Shown in pieces: positions 57,410 to 64,000 of a DNA stretch of 64,000 nucleotides. Source of the DNA: Symbiodinium natans (Eukaryota > Sar > Dinophyceae > Suessiales > Symbiodiniaceae); the NCBI GenBank assembly GCA_905221605.1, contig CAJNDS010000362.1, forward strand, positions 1 to 64,000. Direction: 5' to 3'. The position numbers and the translations under genes were made by a program. The notes under the pieces were generated by a model that ran no database searches, was not told where the DNA came from, and saw nothing but the letters and a program-made list of their open reading frames with translations. Each line of letters opens with the position of its first letter. The first letter of the stretch is position 1.

Positions 57410-60400
57410 TTGCACTTTTTCAAACGAAGTGCGGCGGCTCCCCCCAACCCTGCCCCGTGTTCTAAAACATTAATTTTAAAAGGAAAACCCACCAAATCCA
57501 TCACGCCTCGAAATCCATCAAATCCATCACACCATCCGTCACGTCCCCACCTCCGCTGAAAAACCCGCCGCCATGCTTTCGGGAACAACCCAAAAAGCCT
57601 TCCACTGCGTTTTGCGAAGGTCCATGCCACCACAGAAGTGGACAATGACACACGGGAGGGGTCGTCTTCCATCTCGCCCTTGTTGATTTCGTAAATCCTG
57701 CTTCTTTTCTGCTCATCCATTCTTCCCCAGAAAGAAAGAAATTTAGGCCACACGGAGAAAAAGCAGAGAGAAAGAATGCAGGCAAAGCACATGTCTCTTT
57801 GTTCCTTGCCATTTGGGAATGAAGAACATGCCATTCCCCCATTCTTCCAAAAGCGCTTAAGGATCATATACTTGACACGGTGCTTTGGTGCTTTTCCACG
57901 TTACCCTCTTAATCAATCCCTAGGCTGGCTTATAATCACAAATCGTATGTAGTATGGAGTGGCTGTTTTCCGGCATTCAGTTGTCTTCATACCTGAGGTT
58001 GCCAATTCTTGTGCGCAAGGACTTGTGCGCTTGTCTTGTCAACTTTCCTGCGGGGATCTCAGAAGCTACTTGTGGGTGAGGCCGAAAAAGGGATTCAGGT
58101 CTTTGAGTGGCCGTGCTAACCTGGGCCTTCTTATCCTTAGAACCAAGAAGGCAATTTGGCAGTTTGTCTGTATAGTAGTCTTGCTACGCTTTTGTATGTT
58201 TTTTGAGGAATGTGCTTTGGTTGAAGGCGGGAATGGGGGGGGTCAGTCGTCGCCAACAAACATGTCGATATCACTGGCTGTACGCTCTTCTGTTCAACAT
58301 TGTAAACCCAAGCCCTGATGACATCACATCGCAAGCCCGGGCCGGACGCATAGATCTGCAGAACATCGTCGTGTTTTTCATTTCAACGATGTCAATCTTG
58401 TATGGTTGAAATTGGCCCCGCCACTCCCACCCCCATTCCCACCCCCACTCCCACCCCCACCCACCACACGGGCGACCCGCGTGGATGCACATTGAATGAA
58501 AGGCTAGAGATCAGGTTCGCTCACGGAACTGGATTTAAGCTTGTGAGCTTCAGGGCAAGGCTTTCAAGGAAGGTCTGGATCTTTTCGGACCTATACGCTG
58601 CAAAGCAAAGACTCGAATTTGTTCGCAGTTCGCTGTTGATTAACCTGGAATGGTTTGACAGCTCATCCTGACGAGCCTTCACGTCTGCGAGCGCCAGCTG
58701 ATCAAGCAAGCCTTCGTCAGCAACCTTTGACGCCATTTCCCCAACCTCACTCTGGCTCTGGGGCTTTGCTGAACAAGCATAGGAAGCATGTAGGGGTACC
58801 TACTGTAGGAACTTGAGGTTGAGGATGGTTGCGGAGCCTGGGTTGGTATGGTGTCAGGGCTTGGGCTGTACGAATAGAGTCCTAGAGCGGCGTACAGAAC
58901 AATCATCGAGCGTGGGATCCATGACAATGACAACAAGTTTCGCTTTGGTGGTGGAAACCTAGTGCCCTGCGGCTGCAACAGCTGGACGACGGGCCCTGCT
59001 AGAGATGTGAACATCTCAGCGAACCATTGCTTAACGCCAAGCCTCACGAATTCCAAGCCCAGGTCCAGACCCCAAGAAACCCTTGACTACAGCAGTCCTA
59101 CCCCCGAAGCCCTCCTTTGCCTTTGACTTCTGTACGCCTAGCAGCTGAAACCCGAGAAGCGGCAACTGTCCCCATGTTACAATGTTGAGGTTCAGTCGAT
59201 TGCTTGTTCAACAAGACTGCTACTACTTGCGTCAACAAAGTATCACGCGCGTGTACCAAACTGAAGCTGCGCGTGGGTGGAGGCTCAATCAGGAGAATCA
59301 GGTTGCGCCAGTCCAAATACACACGCGCTCGAATCAGACCTGCAGAGCTCAATCGGAAAGCACGCACCGCTCAATCGGAGATAAACGCGGCGTGGTTCAG
59401 GCCACTTGACGCGCTGCAATGGCACATACTGTCACATGCCACCCAAACGGGCCCACTTTTGGCCATTGGCTGTTAGCCAACTCAGCCGTGGCAAATGCTC
59501 CAATTAAGCCATGGGAAAAGCCTCACCGGGACCCTCTTTGTATCCTCGCAACCGCGCCGGGCCGAAGGCTCCAACACAGGCGTAGCAACAACGCCAAAGC
59601 AGCTCCTGGAAAAGGCTCCAATTTCGTCACTCGCGGCTCACCTTCGGGACACAGTCGCGCCGAGCCAGCTCTACCGCGAAATTTCTTGCAGCCGCGCCCC
59701 CCGTGACCAGACTCAGCAGGAAACCTTGGTCATTTGGCCTTTAGGTCGCGGCCGGCTCCAATCTAGCCTCAGCGTACCCCCTTCCATTGGATGCGATTGT
59801 TGGGATTCAACGTCTGTGTTTTCTAGCTTTGAGCCCCCGGCGTTGTCTGACGCAGCCCCAGCATTTTCCGATTCAATCCCGCCATTTTCCCGATGGCTGG
59901 GGTAGGAACGCTTCGCCCACAGACTCATTCCCCAAGTCTCACATGGGCAAAACACAAGGAGACTTCACCCTCAAACTCTAAAACCCAAAGAAAGCCTCAA
60001 CCTTAAGGAACCTGGAAGACCACGTCCGACCAAGTCTTCTCCAAAACATCGTGGGCTTTCCTTTGGTTGAGAAGTGGCGCTCGGGAAGTGATAAGTGTAA
60101 AGCCAAACATTGCGGGGGGGTTTCTCATTTGCGTGTTCGGATGTTGTGGGCTTCTGTACGAGGAGTTATCTTATGTTGCAGTGGATGAGCTTAAGGAGGA
60201 CAATATTATAGGAGTATTTCCCTTGCGGCTGCAACTCTAACCCAATTGGCAAGCCCCTGCATTACTTAAACGCTACGCTACTATTGGACCGACCATTGTT
60301 TCCCTAACAGGGCATCTACATCCCCAATCCTTGAATTGGACCTCCAAAGAGAAAGCGCTGGGCTTCATGTATACTGTAGAGGCTATAATATCGGCGAGAC

Positions 60401-60633
60401 AGCTGCCTCAGCGTCTACAGCGAGTAGGTTGGGCATGGCCATGGTGCGAGCAGCAATGTGACACCTAGTATTCAGGGGATGAGTGCACGAAAGATGAACT
60501 GAACCAAAGACAACGTGAAAGCCAAATCGACGGGATGTTGTTCAACTGTCTCGCAGAGCGCCATGGATTCTGAGAACCAGGAGTCTAGACAGGTTAGGGC
60601 ACGTGGGTACGGTCCACCACTCCCAGCCATAAA
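57410..60633. other. no recognisable gene over about 3.2 kb
   Basis: A CCCACTCCCACCCCC-type run lies at about 58420-58465. The minus-strand frame at 57370-57867 (165 codons) has no recognised motif. Confidence 0.6.
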
Positions 60634-62507
60634 CTAGCCTGGTCTCTTCTCGGCGCGCGCGGACACTGCGTAGGCATCCTGATAGGCCCACAGGACAGGC
60701 GACGAAGCCAAAGTTTTCGGGGCTGCAGTTGAGGGGGGTGGAGCTCGGAGATCTACATCAAGCCCGAAACTCCCCACAAACATCCATAAACTTGGTTTGT
60801 TCAACTGAGAAGTTGAGAGGTCCTTGAGGTGCAGGAAGCTCGTTTTGCACTGAGCGGTGTAGCCTGAGCAGCCAGGCTTGTTGCAGCTTAGGCAACCCTT
60901 AAAGCCCAGCAGGCCGGAGAAATTGGTCAAGCAGGTTGGAGCCTGGTCTTTGGTTGGTTTATTCGGGTTTTTAAACTTGGTGCAAGCTGCATGTGACTTC
61001 ACAGTCTCTTTCCGGAACCCAACACTACACCCTAGATCACCCAAAGCTTGTACTGGCGTCGGCAACAGGTTGGCTCTTGGCAACAACTGCACTGACATGC
61101 GAACTCGTGCGACTTTCGTGTAGTTGACGGTGAAAACGGAACTAGAAGGCCACCGAATGCGATGCATCTGGCAGTGTGTTTCGGTGCGGATTTTTCCCAA
61201 GACCCAGCCTAGTGAGCACACGTGACCTTACCTCATCGGGCTCAGAACCTTGAAGTTCTTGAAGTCCCTGTTTGTCCTGCTGGCTGCAAACTCTGCATCA
61301 AACACCCTTAGCCTCAGCTCCGACAACTAGGAACCCTTGAACCCTGGAGTGCTAGAACATGCTTGCGATAGCGCGCCCAACCGCAGGACCCCCTGAAATG
61401 AAACCGCCCAATGCCCTATGCCCCACCCTCCCCAAGTCGAGGGGCTTCGGAGAGCCTCCGACGCCACTCTGGTGGCCTTTCACTTTGGGTATCAGCAGCT
61501 TTCCTTATAAAGGGGTGTATAAGGATACCTCGATCGCTTCAGCACATATAGACGGCCCATATAGACGGCCATCTATCACTTTAGAAAAGCTTGCATGCAA
61601 CATCTTGTCAGCTCACATTCAGCGCACGCTTTGAGTCTAAATGAGGGTTCTGCTGAAGGTAGATACGACACCCCTTTGCCGGGTTGGGCATTGTTCCCTG
61701 TCTCAAAGCTGCGACACCTTGGCACTTTCAGCGAGGAAACGTCAACAAGAAAATGCCGAACTCACAGCCCTGGCCCTCCGAAACTCCTAGAGCTGATCTG
61801 CCTCCACGTGCTGTCCTGCTGCCTCAAGGTACCTGGTGAGGCCGAGAGCAGTGCTTAAATGCACAGTAGTGTAACCCCACAATCACATCTCTGCCTTTGC
61901 TAAAAACATTCAAGAGCCCTCCCTGGCATATCCTGGCATCATAGCCGTTTCCCAAAAAGCACACGGGCCCGACCCCTTTCAGAACCCGTCCGGACCCCTT
62001 CGGACATTTGGGTAGGTCGAATGTAATTAGAGGCATATGGTGTCTATCATATCCTGCTGCTGGATGAGGTTGATGAAATCTCTGTTTATCATTCGGCATG
62101 GACACCTTGGACTCGGATGGGTCTTTCTTGTTGGGCGGGGGGAAAGGCGAGAACGCCTCTAAATCCAGCAAGCATTTAGGGCAGTGGCTTTCAATAGCAT
62201 TGACAAGGGTGGCGTAAGCTTCAGGGCTTGGAGGGTTTTGCATTGCCACGCTGCTCAACATCCGACACAGAAGCTCCCAAACGCATGGCCTGTGACAGCC
62301 CGGGCCTCCCGGTCTAGCGTGTTGTCTACAGTCCCAACATGCCTCAACCTTGCACTACGTGCCCTAGTTCTTCAACGCCATGTGTCTGAGCCCGAACTCG
62401 CAAAGCTGGAGCCCGGCTGAGAACGAGCGGCATATCGAGCTTCTTCCGAATTTCCCACCACATCGAGTCGAAGGTCTCCAGGGCCTCAACAGTGCCCGAG
62501 AGTTGAC
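60634..62507. other. no recognisable gene; one 195-codon open frame
   Basis: The minus-strand frame at 60634-61221 contains a small cysteine cluster (CLSCNKPGCSGYTAQC), which could suggest a metal-binding segment. The spacing matches no family I know, and I do not call it a gene. Confidence 0.4.
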
Positions 62508-62562
62508 CAAATATACATATCTATATGTATATGTACATATATGTATATATATATATATAGGT
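62508..62562. repeat. AT-rich simple repeat (ATATGTATAT)
   Basis: Alternating AT/GT/AC dinucleotides, ending in a pure TA run. Confidence 0.9.
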
Positions 62563-63775
62563 ATGGGTATCTAGAGGGAGGTGGCAGTGGGGGATTTTAG
62601 GTGTAGGACTTCGGTGCTGCTTTCCTCTCGCAACTCCTAAAAACGCTTTCGGGGAATCCGGCTCTTTAATGCATTTTGATTCGGTTAGTCCCGTGCCCTA
62701 CCCACAACTGGCCGCTTTTATTCGTGCCTGGGAGATGCGGGTCTCCTGCAACTCTGACATCAACGACATCCTTGATGCGAGCAGTCATGGGAATCGAGCT
62801 CAATCTTCGTCGGGACGGGCTTGGAGGCTGTCAGATTGCCATTTTTCAGGCTACAAAACCTTGTGCACCGGGTTGAGCCGGGCTGCTTGCTCTGCAGCTG
62901 GTCCCGGAACCAGCGCTGCACCCACCTCCAGACCGCTTCGAACATGGAAGCCACACATGTCCGATTCCAACAAAGCAGCGGGACCTCATGCGACTAGGCG
63001 ACGGACAAAGTGATCTCAAACAAATGCGAAGCACGCCCCCTTAAACGTGCTTTCAGGGTGCTTCGTGTGGTCGGAGGCGTGGTTGTACAAGCCAAGGACG
63101 CCAGACCTTGCCTCGCAAGCTTCTCAAGAGGTTCTGAAGTGGTCATGGAAAATGCTGGGAAGGGGGAGGACGGAGGGAGGGGCAGTTCCCTGATGCCCTA
63201 GACCTAGCACTGTGTGCTACCTGAACAGCTTTGTTTCTCCAGCAACTGCTTCGGTCATTTAAGGCCTAAGTGTCAAGATGAACTTAGCGTGGCTTGATTT
63301 ATTCGGCAGTCTTAGCGCAACTATGGCTACAAGGTTAACACAGGCGAGAAGCACCCTAGCCTTTCCCAGTACCGTCTGGTCAACCCCCAAGCATGCGGGT
63401 GCTGTATCACCTCGCCACGCTTTTGAGGGGTACGATCATGAAGGTCTTGCTACTAAGATAGCTCACGCACTTGCTCGACTTTACCTTCGTACTTCTAGTT
63501 TGTGAAGCCCTGTGACTTTGGGGTCTGGCCAGCCGCTGGCCTTCATAAGCTCGTTCATGCTGGCTGCCATCTGCATCGATGTCTGCTGAATCTCCTAGCT
63601 GGTACAGGCTCAGTGACCCTGAAGGCATGCGCTGCATGCTCGCTGCATCTTGCACTCCATGCTGCATAGAGTTAAATTAAAGGTGAACGGATCGCGCGCG
63701 CCTGCGCCGACATGAAAACGCCGCCCCGAGATAGAACAAAAACAACACCCCAAGGTAGTGTCTCCACGGGCTCGG
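62563..63775. other. no recognisable gene
   Basis: Short overlapping frames only. Confidence 0.6.
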
Positions 63776-63860
63776 TTTTGACATGTCCACGCGCATTTTG
63801 GCATGTCGGCTCGTGCTTTTGACATGTTGGCACACCAGGGAGTTTTGACATGTCGGCTTC
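63776..63860. repeat. TTTTGACATGTCGGC motif, four copies
   Basis: Copies start at 63776, 63796, 63817 and 63843 (TTTTGACATGTCC, TTTTGGCATGTCGGC, TTTTGACATGTTGGC, TTTTGACATGTCGGC), so spacing is about 20-26 bp. GACATGTC is palindromic. Confidence 0.85.
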
Positions 63861-64000
63861 GACAGCCAAGTTTTCGCTTTCAGATTCGCCCAACTCCCTC
63901 CCCCTCTCTCTCTTTCGCATTTATTCAACCCCTTCAATTCCTGATGGAAAGCTCGTTCCTATTCAATTCTCGACCGGAAACCTCTCATCCGGCAAGGATC

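Noticed and set aside
61525-61560. U6 snRNA-like start (CGCTTCAGCACATATAGAC)
   Set aside because: Only the first words resemble U6; the conserved body does not follow.
1-64000. Dinoflagellate spliced-leader relics, tRNA or rRNA genes
   Set aside because: Reading for the leader motif and for tRNA T-arm words found nothing convincing; a covariance search would be needed to exclude them.

Overview
The window looks like eukaryotic nuclear DNA from a repeat-rich, gene-poor genome, most likely a dinoflagellate. That assignment is an inference. It rests on the type of multi-ORF retroelement at the left end, interstitial TTTAGGG/CCCTAAA telomere-type repeats (also found in plants and green algae), very long simple-sequence tracts, short dispersed GC-rich palindromes, and about 55 kb without a recognisable gene. 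One 100-N assembly gap (19721-19820) lies inside a simple repeat. I recognised no rRNA, tRNA, operon, bacterial gene or CRISPR array.

Region 1 (about 1-8640, minus strand) is the only convincing coding region. It reads as an intact multi-ORF non-LTR retroelement. In transcription order it holds (i) a protein of about 1606 aa with an APE-type endonuclease, a reverse transcriptase, several C2H2-like zinc fingers and a C-terminal USP-type (C19) deubiquitinase-like domain; (ii) a 278-aa basic, RG-rich protein; (iii) a 133-aa coiled-coil protein; (iv) a 650-aa protein ending in a Tpt1/KptA-like RNA 2'-phosphotransferase domain, with a second ADP-ribosyltransferase-like segment upstream. All four frames are open. 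The polymerase ORF comes first, which reverses the usual LINE order. Pairs of a 13-bp palindrome (GGAGGAAGCCTCC) sit at three places in this block, and a CAA/GTT microsatellite abuts its 5' end. I consider this block the most interesting system in the window. A plausible but unproven reading is that ORFs ii and iii supply RNP functions, while the USP and Tpt1 domains act on host ubiquitin and on RNA or nucleotide ends.

Region 2 (about 8.6-23.9 kb) is repeat-dominated. It holds the CAA/CG microsatellite, a MITE-like inverted-repeat element (9179-9642), a GC-rich motif recurring at 45 kb, a graded trinucleotide tract, a TTTTGTCTCCTC array inside a larger degenerate array (14.27-15.04 kb), telomere-type repeats, an approximately 2.9-kb GT/CT tract containing the N gap, and a compound CTG/CTCCTG tract.

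Region 3 (about 24-64 kb) is mostly unique sequence without recognisable genes, broken by several repeats. These are a ~100-bp satellite-like array (29.25-30.82 kb) with an inverted relative at 52.40-53.00 kb, a CCCCGTTTCGTTTTCATC array (30.82-31.27 kb), a GACGCCGAGCGA array (34.2-34.7 kb), two copies of a pyrimidine-rich repeat (46.6-47.3 and 53.1-53.8 kb), and an AT-rich island of organelle-like composition (51.05-52.39 kb, resuming at 53.82-53.97 kb). A few open frames of about 240 codons exist here, but nothing shows that they are genes.
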